Under the pieces are notes generated by a model. That model saw nothing but the letters and a program-made list of their open reading frames with translations. It had not been told where the DNA came from and did no database searches. Below are positions 32,915 to 42,150 of a DNA stretch of 43,842 nt, one piece after another. The stretch is from the NCBI GenBank assembly GCA_029266735.1, contig JAQSWG010000011.1, positions 1-43,842 of the forward strand, read 5' to 3'. This DNA is from Ornithinibacter sp. Lineage in GTDB: Bacteria > Actinomycetota > Actinomycetes > Actinomycetales > Dermatophilaceae. The position numbers and the translations under genes are program-made. Position 1 is the stretch's first letter. Each line of letters begins with the position of its first letter.

Positions 32915-35464
32915 TCAGTCGGTGCCGATGGCGCGAAGCATGTCGAGCCGAGCGGCCCGGCGCCCGGGCCACACCGCGGCCAGCACGCCGACGAGGGCTG
33001 CCACCGCGACGAACAGGGCGAGCTGGCCACCGGGGATCGCAAGCACGTCGATGCCGTCATCCGCCAGGGAGCGCTGCAGGGCGAGGGCGAAGGCCAGTCC
33101 GAGCACGATGCCGAGGACGGCTCCCAGCACCGCGATGGCGACCGACTCCAGCCGGAGCATGGTGCGAAGCTGTCTGCGGCTCAGGCCGACTGCCCTCAGC
33201 AGGCCGATCTCGCGCACCCGCTCGATGACCGACAGTGCGAGGGTGTTGACGATGCCGAGCACCGCGATGACGACGGCCAGCCCGAGCAGCGCGTACACGA
33301 TGAAGAGGAGCTGGTCGATCGGCTCGCGCTGGGTCGCGGCGAACTCGGCCTGGTCGTTGATGCTCACGGTCGGCAGGTCCGCCACCAGCGCGTCGAGGTC
33401 GCCGCGGAGGGCAGCCCGGTCGGCGCCCGGCTCGGCGACGACGTAGAGCGTGCGGTCGGTCGGTGGAACGCCCAGGGCGTCGAAGCCCTCGAGCGAGAGG
33501 GTGGTGTCGGCCTGCAGGACGCTGTCCTCGGTGTACGTGGCGACGACCCGGAGCGGCTGCTCCTCACCCGCGAACCCGACCGTCACGGTGGAGCCGACCG
33601 GCAACCCCTCGCTCGACGCCAGCTCCGTCGAGATGGCGACCGAGTCGGCGTCCAGGTCCTCGAGCGACCCCGTCACGACGTCGGGTCGGGCGACGTTCGT
33701 GAAGGCGGCCGGCTCCACCCCGAACGCGAAGTCCCGGTCCCCGTCGATCTCTAGGACGGCCCCTCGGACCCGTGCCACCTCGGCGACCCCGGGAAGCGCC
33801 TCGACGTCGGAGGCGATCGTCGCGGAGAACGCCTGCCCCACGGCATTCGCCACGACGTAGTCGGCGACGATGTCCTCGGCGAGGGTCTGGTCGAGGCTCG
33901 CCTTGGCCGACGCCCCCAGCACGGCCATCATCGTCACCAGCGCGACACCGATCATCAGGGCGGATGCCGTCGCGGCTGTCCTGCGGGGGTTCCGCCGGGC
34001 GTTCTGCTCGGCCATGAGGCCCACCGTGCCGAAGCCTCGGCGGTAGAGCCAGCCGAGTCCCGACAGCACCGGCCGGCCGAGCACGGGGCTCAGCAGCGCG
34101 GTCCCGACGAGGACGCCGAACGTGCCGCCGCCCAGGACGTAGGTCGGTTCCGAACCGACGCCCGCCAGGCCGAGGGCCATGCCGGTGATCCCGGCCACGA
34201 GGAGCAGGCAGCCGACGACGATGCGCCAGCGGAGGCCGCTCTCGGCCAGGGCGACGTCGTCGCGCATCGCCGCCACCGGTGACACCCGGCCTGCGCGCCG
34301 GGCCGGCAGGTAGGCCGACGCGAGGGTGACGAGCAACCCGACGGTGAGGGCCACGGCCACGGTCCGAGGGCGGAGCACGAGCTCACTGGCGCTGAGGTCC
34401 AGGCCGATCCGTCCGAAGAGCATCCGGATGCCGATGGCGAGCACGAACCCGAGGGCGATGCCGACGGCGGACCCGAGGACCCCGACGATCGAGGCCTCGG
34501 CGAGGACGGATCTCGCGACCTGTCGGCGGCTGGCCCCGATGGCTCGGAGGAGGGCGAGCTCCCGGCTGCGCTGTGCGACGAGGATGGAGAACGTGTTGAC
34601 GATGAGGAACGCCCCGACGGTCAGGGCGACTCCGGCGAAGACGAGGAGGAAGGTGGTGACGAAGGAGAGCGCCTCGTCGATCCGGTTGGCGGCCCGTGCG
34701 GAGGCGGCGTCCCCCGTCGTCGCCTCGAACCCCTCGGGGAGGGCGGCCGCCACGGCTCGGCGCAGGTCCTCCTGCGATGTGCCGGCGTCGGCGGTCACCC
34801 AGACCGCGGAGTAGGCGTCTTCGCCCTGGAGGAAGAGGTCCTGCGCCTCGGCGCTGTCGAACATGACGACGCTCGCCCCGACGAGGGCGGACCCGCCGAA
34901 GCTGGCCGTTCCGACGAACCTCGCGGTGAGCCGAGGCCGGTCGCTCGTCGTGATGAGCGAGATCTTCTCGCCGATGAGGTAACCCGCCTTGTCGGCGGTC
35001 ACCTCGTCGACCACGACCTCACCGGCCCTCGAGGGCCACCGCCCGCGCTCCAGGGTCGCGGAGGGGATGCCGTTCGCCGCAGGCCCTGCGCTGTAGTTGA
35101 CCGCGATGCCGGCCGGACCCTGACCTCCGATGAGCTTGCCGTCCGCGCCGACGACGAAGGTGCCGAAGTTCGTGATCCGGCCGTCCGCCCGCGCAGCCCC
35201 GGGGACGCCGGACAGGTCCCGCGCGAGCGTTGCGGGGACGGTGCGGGTGCTCGACCCGCCCCCGCCCGGCCCTCCGCCGGAGCCCTCGGGCCGGACGATG
35301 ACATCTCCCACGGCGCCGCTCGTCAGACCGGTGAACGCCCGGTCCAGGGTGTCGGTGAAGATGTACGACCCGGCGACGAAGGCCACGCCGAGGATCACGG
35401 CGAACGCGCTGAGGAAGAGGCGCAGCTTGCGCGCGATGACGCTTCGCCAGGTGGCTCGCAGCAC
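32915..35464 (-). CDS. ABC transporter permease, FtsX/MacB type
   Basis: 849 residues from GTG at 35464, three bases after the ATPase stop. It has two FtsX-like units: an N-terminal helix (about 12-35), a periplasmic MacB-type domain (to about 250), three helices (about 265-385), a second extracytoplasmic domain, and three C-terminal helices ending PGRRAARLDMLRAIGTD. Both units have the FtsX signature (RSRELALLRAIGASRRQV and VREIGLLRAVGLSRRQL). This duplicated form is the usual actinobacterial permease, working with one LolD-like ATPase. Likely a mechanotransmission-type exporter of lipid, peptide or drug; the substrate is unknown. Confidence 0.9.
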   Translation of the reverse strand: MLRATWRSVIARKLRLFLSAFAVILGVAFVAGSYIFTDTLDRAFTGLTSGAVGDVIVRPEGSGGGPGGGGSSTRTVPATLARDLSGVPGAARADGRITNFGTFVVGADGKLIGGQGPAGIAVNYSAGPAANGIPSATLERGRWPSRAGEVVVDEVTADKAGYLIGEKISLITTSDRPRLTARFVGTASFGGSALVGASVVMFDSAEAQDLFLQGEDAYSAVWVTADAGTSQEDLRRAVAAALPEGFEATTGDAASARAANRIDEALSFVTTFLLVFAGVALTVGAFLIVNTFSILVAQRSRELALLRAIGASRRQVARSVLAEASIVGVLGSAVGIALGFVLAIGIRMLFGRIGLDLSASELVLRPRTVAVALTVGLLVTLASAYLPARRAGRVSPVAAMRDDVALAESGLRWRIVVGCLLLVAGITGMALGLAGVGSEPTYVLGGGTFGVLVGTALLSPVLGRPVLSGLGWLYRRGFGTVGLMAEQNARRNPRRTAATASALMIGVALVTMMAVLGASAKASLDQTLAEDIVADYVVANAVGQAFSATIASDVEALPGVAEVARVRGAVLEIDGDRDFAFGVEPAAFTNVARPDVVTGSLEDLDADSVAISTELASSEGLPVGSTVTVGFAGEEQPLRVVATYTEDSVLQADTTLSLEGFDALGVPPTDRTLYVVAEPGADRAALRGDLDALVADLPTVSINDQAEFAATQREPIDQLLFIVYALLGLAVVIAVLGIVNTLALSVIERVREIGLLRAVGLSRRQLRTMLRLESVAIAVLGAVLGIVLGLAFALALQRSLADDGIDVLAIPGGQLALFVAVAALVGVLAAVWPGRRAARLDMLRAIGTD

Positions 35465-35467
35465 CGC

Positions 35468-36244
35468 TCAGGCCCCGGCGCGCTGTCCGAGTCGCGCCAT
35501 CCGGTCCAGCACGCGCTCTGTGGTCGGTTCCCGCAGCTCGTCGACGACGCGGCCGTCCTCGAGGAACACGACGCGGTCGGTGTGGCTGGCCGCGCCCGGG
35601 TCGTGGGTCACCATGACGACGGTCTGCCCGTGGCTGTCGACGACGCGGCGGAGGAACCCGAGGACCTCGCCACCGGACGTCGAGTCGAGGTTGCCGGTCG
35701 GCTCGTCGGCGAAGACGACCTCCGGCCGGCCGACGAGGGCGCGGGCGCACGCGACCCGCTGCTGCTGTCCACCGGACAGCTCGCTGGGCCGGTGACCGAG
35801 GCGGTCCCGCAGCCCGACGGTGTCGACCACCTCGTCGAACCAGGCCGGATCCGGCCGCCGGCCCGCGATCGCGGCAGGGAGGGCGATGTTCTCCGCGGCC
35901 GTCAGGGTGGGAATGAGGTTGAAGGCCTGGAAGACGAAGCCGATCCGGTCCCGACGCAGCTCGGTGAGGTGGCGTTCGCCCAGCGTCGTGAGGTCGACGT
36001 CACCGAGGTAGACGTGACCCGAGGTGGCCGAGTCGAGGCCCGCGGCGCAGTGCATGAGTGTCGACTTGCCCGAGCCGGACTTGCCCATGATGGCGGTGAA
36101 CTCCGCGGCGTAGAGGTCGACCGTCACGTCGTCGAGCGCCACGACCCGGGTCTCCCCCGAGCCGTACACCTTGGTGAGCCCTTCGACACGTGCGGCGGCG
36201 AGCCGCTCCCCGCTCTCCCGGGAGGTCACGTTCGCGAGCGTCAT
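35468..36244 (-). CDS. ABC transporter ATP-binding protein, MacB/LolD type
   Basis: 258 residues from ATG at 36244 with AAGGA seven bases upstream; the ORF continues upstream but without homology. Walker A GKSGSGKST, Q-loop VFQAFNLIPTLTAAENI, signature LSGGQQQR, Walker B EVVFADEPTGNLDS and H-loop VTHD are all intact. LDS..GGEVLGFLRR after Walker B is typical of the LolD/MacB/FtsE group. It is followed three bases later by the permease gene, with which it forms a complete exporter. The leader (36245-36363) has TAGCGT as a likely -10 and a hairpin of GACGGTCGT/ACGACCGTC type near 36280-36305. Confidence 0.93.
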   Translation of the reverse strand: MTLANVTSRESGERLAAARVEGLTKVYGSGETRVVALDDVTVDLYAAEFTAIMGKSGSGKSTLMHCAAGLDSATSGHVYLGDVDLTTLGERHLTELRRDRIGFVFQAFNLIPTLTAAENIALPAAIAGRRPDPAWFDEVVDTVGLRDRLGHRPSELSGGQQQRVACARALVGRPEVVFADEPTGNLDSTSGGEVLGFLRRVVDSHGQTVVMVTHDPGAASHTDRVVFLEDGRVVDELREPTTERVLDRMARLGQRAGA

Positions 36245-36363
36245 GGGTGTCCTTCGGGTGGGGCGCCCCGGCGGGGCCAACGACGACGGTCGAGGCGACG
36301 ACCGTCCGGCCGCTGCCTGATGCTCCGCCAACGCTAGGGCAGGGTCTCGGGGTTCCGCCCCCG

Positions 36364-37968
36364 TCACGCACCTTCGACAGACAGCTCACGTGGTCGCGCC
36401 GGGTCGGCGGCGGAGAGGGGGGTGATGCGCGCGGCATACACCTGCTCCAGCCGCGGGCGGCTGTGGTCGTCCTCCACGACGCCGGTGAACCACTCGATCT
36501 CCAGCGCCTCCGCGCCGGCCCGGCAGATGGCGATGTTGTTGTCGAACCACGGCCCGTCCGTGACCGTCCAGCGGTAGGGCGGGTCGGGCACTCGGCTGGA
36601 CCGCGATGCGAGCAGCCGCATGGGACGTGCCAGGGAGCGGGCGAAGAGTGACATGACCACCCGGATGCCCCTCGGCATGGGGTTGCGGATGGGGGAGCAC
36701 ACCGCCTGCACGACGCGCGACCGGGCACCGAGGTGCTCGGGGTCGGTCACCTCGGCGAGATACGAGTTGTGGACGTCGCCGGAGAGGAAGGTGACCGTGT
36801 CCGGGGCGGCACCACGCTCGCCGCGGGCGACCTCCATCACCATCTCGAAGACCTCGTCGAAGCCCTCGTTGAACGCGGCCCAGTGTTCGAGGTCGATGCT
36901 TCGGCGGAGCCGCTCGGCGGCGCGGGAGATCGGGCGCCCGTAGGCGCCCTCCGCCATCACCTCGTTCATCGCCTCGAAGTCGTGCAGACCCGGCGGCAGG
37001 AGGAACGGCAACGAGGTCCCGATGAGGAGGTGCCGGACGTCACCGCGCAGCGTCTCGTCGAGCCAGCTCATCTCCACCGCGTCGAGGATCGAGCGCCCGT
37101 CCGGGCGCAGCTCCCTGGCCGCCCGGGAGTCGAGGACGACGAGCGTGCAGTCCCCGAGGGACCGGGTGTAGCTCCACCGGTAGGTCGCGGGCTCCTCGTC
37201 GGCACGGGCGGCGAGGGTGTCGAGCCGATCGGTGAGGTCCAGCTCGTCGGAGTGCCCTGATGCGGCGTGCGCGGCCACGGACCGCCACACCTCCTCCTCG
37301 GCGAGCTGGGCCGGCGACAGGTTGCCGATGTGCTGGTGCACCCAGTACGACGCCAGGCCGGAGCGGATGACGTCGTCGCTCCACGCGAGCCGGTAGAGCT
37401 CGGCGTACTCGTCCAGGTCCTTGATCTCCTCACCGGGAGGCTCCGAGAGGTCCCGCCGGGCCGCCATGAACTCCTCGAGCTCCGGGTGCGGGGTGGTGTC
37501 CGCGTAGACCTGGTCACCCAGGAGCAGCAGCAGGTCGGGCCATTCGGCCTCGGGGTCGTCCTGCAGCTCGACGGCCAGGGTGCGGAGGGCGTCGATACCG
37601 TGCGCGCCGTTGCCCTCCGAGTCATGGGCGCCCGTGGTGCGGCAGGTCCCGAAGGCGAACCGCGGCTCCCGGCCCGGCTCGAGGGTGCGGATGCGGCTCG
37701 CCGGCATCCCGGGCGTGGGCCACACCGGCACGCCGTCCACCTGCACCGCGTAGACGTCGTCGCTGCCCGGTTCGAGGTCGGTCAGCGTGACGAGGGCGAA
37801 GTGGTGGCCGTGGACAGCGAACGTCGGCGCGTGCCACGCCCGCCCGGACCGCTCGACGGAGACGGTGGCGGCGGTGGCGGTGCGGACCCACACCGTCGCT
37901 GAGGTCTCGTCGACGTAGCGCAGCATCGGCCCGAGGACCAGCGCCTCCTGGGACTCGGTGCTCGTCAT
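36364..37968 (-). CDS. PhoD-like metallophosphatase
   Basis: 534 residues from ATG at 37968. The N-terminal beta-sandwich (about 10-105: LVLGPMLRYVDETSATVWVRT, VTLTDLEPGSDDVYAVQVDG) is followed by the catalytic domain with metal motifs LLLLGDQVYADTTP, VVLDSRAAR, LSGDVHNSYLAEV and a C-terminal WFDNNIAICRA. It lacks the Tat signal of secreted PhoD and starts directly with a cytosolic-type sequence, so it is the intracellular PhoD-like group found in many actinobacteria. Substrates of that group are unclear. It lies upstream of the ABC exporter on the same strand with a 119-nt gap that has its own likely promoter. Confidence 0.87.
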   Translation of the reverse strand: MTSTESQEALVLGPMLRYVDETSATVWVRTATAATVSVERSGRAWHAPTFAVHGHHFALVTLTDLEPGSDDVYAVQVDGVPVWPTPGMPASRIRTLEPGREPRFAFGTCRTTGAHDSEGNGAHGIDALRTLAVELQDDPEAEWPDLLLLLGDQVYADTTPHPELEEFMAARRDLSEPPGEEIKDLDEYAELYRLAWSDDVIRSGLASYWVHQHIGNLSPAQLAEEEVWRSVAAHAASGHSDELDLTDRLDTLAARADEEPATYRWSYTRSLGDCTLVVLDSRAARELRPDGRSILDAVEMSWLDETLRGDVRHLLIGTSLPFLLPPGLHDFEAMNEVMAEGAYGRPISRAAERLRRSIDLEHWAAFNEGFDEVFEMVMEVARGERGAAPDTVTFLSGDVHNSYLAEVTDPEHLGARSRVVQAVCSPIRNPMPRGIRVVMSLFARSLARPMRLLASRSSRVPDPPYRWTVTDGPWFDNNIAICRAGAEALEIEWFTGVVEDDHSRPRLEQVYAARITPLSAADPARPRELSVEGA

Positions 37969-38061
37969 GGGGTCATCTTGCCTCGCGAAAACGGCGGACG
38001 GGCTGTGACGGTGCTGGGCGTGCGCTGGGTGGCTGCTCGCTGTCCCGCTACCGTGGCGCGC

Positions 38062-38085
38062 ATGACACCCCGAGCAGCCGCATGA
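38062..38085 (+). CDS. Possible 7-residue leader peptide (MTPRAAA)
   Basis: ATG 38062 opens an eight-codon frame ending in TGA that overlaps the ATG of the next gene as ATGA. TACCGT lies seven bases before ATG 38062, so a leaderless message would begin here. It may be a translated leader that delivers ribosomes to the downstream gene, which has no Shine-Dalgarno. Chance is possible for so short a frame. Confidence 0.3.
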   Translation: MTPRAAA

Positions 38086-38711
38086 GCGGTCTCGACCATC
38101 CCGCCGTGCGGGAGTGGCTCGCTCGCCTCGACACCGAGGCGTCGGTCCTTCCCGAGGACCGCCGCACCGAGCTGCGGAGCCTCGTCGAGGAGCAGCTCGC
38201 GACGGTCGGGAGGGAGGGGGCCGGTGACCACGCCGCCTACGAGCGGGTTCTGGCCGAGCTCGGCTCCCCCGAGGCGCTCGTCGCCGAGGCGGGCGGGTAC
38301 GCCGTGCCGCCCGTGGATGCCGTCGACCCACCCCGTGAGGAGGATGTCGGCAGTCCGCAGGCGGATGCCGGCGCACCCCGGCTGGAGGTGGCTGTCGTCG
38401 CCCTGCTCCTCACCTCCGTCGTCCTCGCGCTCCTGCCCGCGACCGAGGCCGTCGCGCCCGCAGCCTGGTTCGTGGGGACGATCCTCGTCCTGCTCTCCCG
38501 TCGCTGGGGACCGGGCGACAAGGGGCTCGCCGTGCTGGCGTTCGGCGTCCTGGGGGTGCCCTTGGTGCTGCTCGGCCGCGGCGAGCTGCCGACCGGGGCG
38601 AGCGTCGTGGTGGGTGTGGCACTCGTCGTCATGTGGCTCGCGGTGTCCCTCCACCTCCTGCGACGGGCCTGGACGCCCCGGGACGAGGGACGCGGCCTGC
38701 GGATGCGCTGA
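38082..38711 (+). CDS. HAAS-like N-terminal domain with C-terminal membrane helices
   Basis: 209 residues from ATG at 38082. Residues 4-90 resemble the HAAS/DUF1700 helical module (VREWLARLDTEASVLPEDRRTELRSLVEEQLAT, then YERVLAELGSPEALVAEAGGY), which in Firmicutes and actinobacteria is found with PadR-type regulators and membrane proteins. Four or five short hydrophobic segments follow (about 105-195) and a basic tail. Function is not known. No ribosome site precedes the ATG; a mini-ORF overlaps it. It is divergent from the PhoD-like gene. Confidence 0.7.
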   Translation: MSGLDHPAVREWLARLDTEASVLPEDRRTELRSLVEEQLATVGREGAGDHAAYERVLAELGSPEALVAEAGGYAVPPVDAVDPPREEDVGSPQADAGAPRLEVAVVALLLTSVVLALLPATEAVAPAAWFVGTILVLLSRRWGPGDKGLAVLAFGVLGVPLVLLGRGELPTGASVVVGVALVVMWLAVSLHLLRRAWTPRDEGRGLRMR

Positions 38712-38715
38712 CGGC

Positions 38716-38914
38716 ATCCGGATCGAGGGTTCGGGTGTCGAACGCGCGACCCCCCCAGCGCGCCCCCGAAACCCCAGCCGGCGGGATCCGTGCCACGCGA
38801 GGGGTGCCGGACGCGCGACCCAGCGCGCCCCTGGCACCCCAGCCGGCGGGGATCCGTGGCACGCGAGTGCCGAACGCGCGACCCAGCGCGCCCCTGGCAC
38901 TCGACCGCCGCTGG
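38716..38914. repeat. Three tandem hairpin repeats of about 66-70 bp
   Basis: Copies start at 38716, 38786 and 38852, each opening ATCCG. All share the core ACGCGCGACCC...AGCGCGCC. Outer stems differ but pair within each copy: GGGTTCGG with CCGAAACCC (one bulge), GGGGTGCC (38801-38808) with GGCACCCC (38833-38840), CGAGTGCC (38864-38871) with GGCACTCG (38896-38903). Copies 1 and 2 end CCCCAGCCGGCGGG. They fill the gap between convergent genes. Confidence 0.85.
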
Positions 38915-38922
38915 ACAGACGA

Positions 38923-38954
38923 CGAGGGCGGCCCCCAGATGGGGACCGCCCTCG
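38923..38954 (-). terminator. Hairpin terminator of groEL
   Basis: CGAGGGCGG (38923-38931) pairs with CCGCCCTCG (38946-38954), with an inner CCCC/GGGG stem around AGAT. It lies 25 bases after the groEL stop codon. Confidence 0.75.
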
Positions 38955-38978
38955 TGCGGTGGGCCGGGGAGGCGCGGG

Positions 38979-40723
<1,745 letters not shown>

Positions 40724-40731
40724 CGCCATTA

Positions 40732-40758
40732 TTGGCACTCTCGGGGGGAGAGTGCAAA
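40732..40758 (-). promoter_or_regulatory. CIRCE operator 2 (HrcA site) of groEL
   Basis: Minus strand: TTTGCACTC-N9-GAGTGCCAA, one difference from consensus in each arm. ATAATG, eight bases before CIRCE 1 on the transcribed strand, is a likely -10, so the two sites flank the promoter. Confidence 0.85.
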
Positions 40759-40787
40759 CGCCGGCGCCGCTCGAGCCGACCCTGGGC

Positions 40788-41441
40788 TCAGCCGCTGCCG
40801 GCCACCGCGGGGACGCCCGGGGCTGCCGGGGGCGTGGCGTCGCGCCCCCAGCCGCTGAACCGACGGGCGACGCGGTCGACGGCCAGGCCGAGCACGACCG
40901 CCACGCCGACTCCGGCGAGCGAACCCAGGAGCGGGCTGCCCTCCAACCACCGGCCCGCGGCAGCGCCGACGCCCACCGACCAGGCCGCCCACGACCCGGC
41001 CGCGAGCGCCGCGAGGCCGCCGAAGCGCCGTGGCGGGAACCCGGTCGCCCCGGCGGTGAGGTTGACGGCGACGCGGCCCATCGGGATATACCGGGCCGAG
41101 AGGATGACGAGGGCTCCGCGGCGTTCGAGAGCGCCGGCCGCGCGTTCGAAGAGGCGGCGGAGGCCGGGCCTCGAGGCCCGCTCCACGCGCCCGGCCCCGT
41201 GGAGACGGCCCACGACGAAGGTCAGGGTGTCCCCGACGAACGCGCCGACACCGGCGGCCACCGCGAGGAGGACCAGGTCGGGTCCCTGGGCGGACACGGA
41301 GATCGCCGCCAGCGCGACCACGAGCCCTTCGCTCGGCAACGGCGGGACCAGGGCGTCGAACACCGCGACGAGCAGCACGACGAGGAGGACCCATGGAGCT
41401 GCGGCCCCGGCCTCGACGACGGACGTCAGGGTGTCGAGCAC
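40788..41441 (-). CDS. DedA family membrane protein
   Basis: 217 residues from GTG at 41441, where GGAGG lies six bases upstream; the longer frame to 41474 has no ribosome site. DedA/SNARE-associated features: FDALVPPLPSEGLVVAL in the first re-entrant region, FVGDTLTFVVGRLHG, and the second half's ARYIPMGRVAVNLTAGATGFPPRRF with the conserved Arg and Gly. About five to six membrane segments, Ala/Pro-rich C-terminus. Known DedA proteins move phospholipid or undecaprenyl phosphate carriers across the membrane. It lies upstream of the groEL promoter on the same strand. Confidence 0.9.
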   Translation of the reverse strand: MLDTLTSVVEAGAAAPWVLLVVLLVAVFDALVPPLPSEGLVVALAAISVSAQGPDLVLLAVAAGVGAFVGDTLTFVVGRLHGAGRVERASRPGLRRLFERAAGALERRGALVILSARYIPMGRVAVNLTAGATGFPPRRFGGLAALAAGSWAAWSVGVGAAAGRWLEGSPLLGSLAGVGVAVVLGLAVDRVARRFSGWGRDATPPAAPGVPAVAGSG

Positions 41442-41569
41442 AGGCAGCCTCCGGATCGCGCGCCGGTCGGCCACCGAGGGGGTCCCTCACGCGGTCCGGC
41501 CACGAGAGCACGAACGCGCGAGGTCGACAGATCGTGCCCCGCACGGTGCCCTGGTGGGTGGAGGGGTGG

Positions 41570-42034
41570 TCAGAGGACCGGGGTGTGCCCTTCGAAGGTG
41601 GCGCGCATCGTCCCGTCGGCCTCGGACCCGACCGGGTCGCCCAGATCGGCGACGAAGACCGCCACGGCGTTACGCGCCGGGTTGCCGTCGAGCTCGGCGA
41701 GGATCTCACGCCAGGCGGCGAGGTTCGGATGAGGCACCGACGTGCAGGCCTCGGCGGGCTCGAGCGAGGTCACTGCCGCGGCCAGCTCGCCGCGCGACAC
41801 GGGCAGGGTCGCCGTCGACCCGTCGTGGCCCAGGACGCTGGCGAGCATGACGGCACTGAGTCCGTGACCGCTGCCCGGGACGTTGACGTGGGGGAACAGC
41901 CACTCGGGGGAGGACGAGGCGGGACTCAGCCCCACGGCATACGCGACCGGCTGACGCCACCCGTCGATCCGGCCGGCGAGGTGGTCGCGGATGGCGGCGA
42001 GCCCCTCCGGTGTCCTCCAGTCCAGGTCGCTCAT
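41570..42034 (-). CDS. Hypothetical protein, unknown family
   Basis: 154 residues from ATG at 42034, supported by CACGAT exactly six bases upstream (a weak leaderless -10); a longer frame to 42163 shadows the phosphate transporter gene. It has no membrane segment and no export signal. Its features are an amphipathic opening (DWRTPEGLAAIRDHLAGRIDGWRQPVAYAVGLSPAS), a Trp-rich middle (EWLFPHVNVPGSG), a helix with HPNLAAWREILAEL and a strand pattern NAVAVFVADLGDPV. I do not recognise the family. It is divergent from pit, with which it shares the intergenic region that holds the possible PHO box. Confidence 0.65.
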   Translation of the reverse strand: MSDLDWRTPEGLAAIRDHLAGRIDGWRQPVAYAVGLSPASSSPEWLFPHVNVPGSGHGLSAVMLASVLGHDGSTATLPVSRGELAAAVTSLEPAEACTSVPHPNLAAWREILAELDGNPARNAVAVFVADLGDPVGSEADGTMRATFEGHTPVL

Positions 42035-42077
42035 CGGCGCATCGTGACACAGCCGGGGCCCCATCTCACCAGGGCGG

Positions 42078-42099
42078 CCCAGATGAACAGAGAATGAAC
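42078..42099 (-). promoter_or_regulatory. Possible PHO box (PhoP direct repeats) before the phosphate transporter
   Basis: On the minus strand two adjacent 11-base units, GTTCATTCTCT and GTTCATCTGGG, match the actinobacterial PHO-box unit (GTTCACC-type, 11-bp period). They lie 10 bases upstream of TACCTT (42109-42114), a likely -10 for pit. Confidence 0.5.
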
Positions 42100-42108
42100 A
42101 CGGTTCCT

Positions 42109-42114
42109 TACCTT
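42109..42114 (+). promoter_or_regulatory. Predicted -10 box of pit
   Basis: TACCTT, with the direct repeats in the -35 position. Transcription from here would start near 42121, upstream of GTG 42151 but downstream of ATG 42094. Confidence 0.45.
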
Positions 42115-42150
42115 GGTGAAGCGCAGGCGACGGCCTCACACTTGGGCCTC

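Noticed and set aside
38629..38900. Minus-strand frames reading GALGRASGTPRVARIP-type peptides
   Set aside because: They are translations of the tandem hairpin repeats in several frames; no ribosome site and no homologous family.
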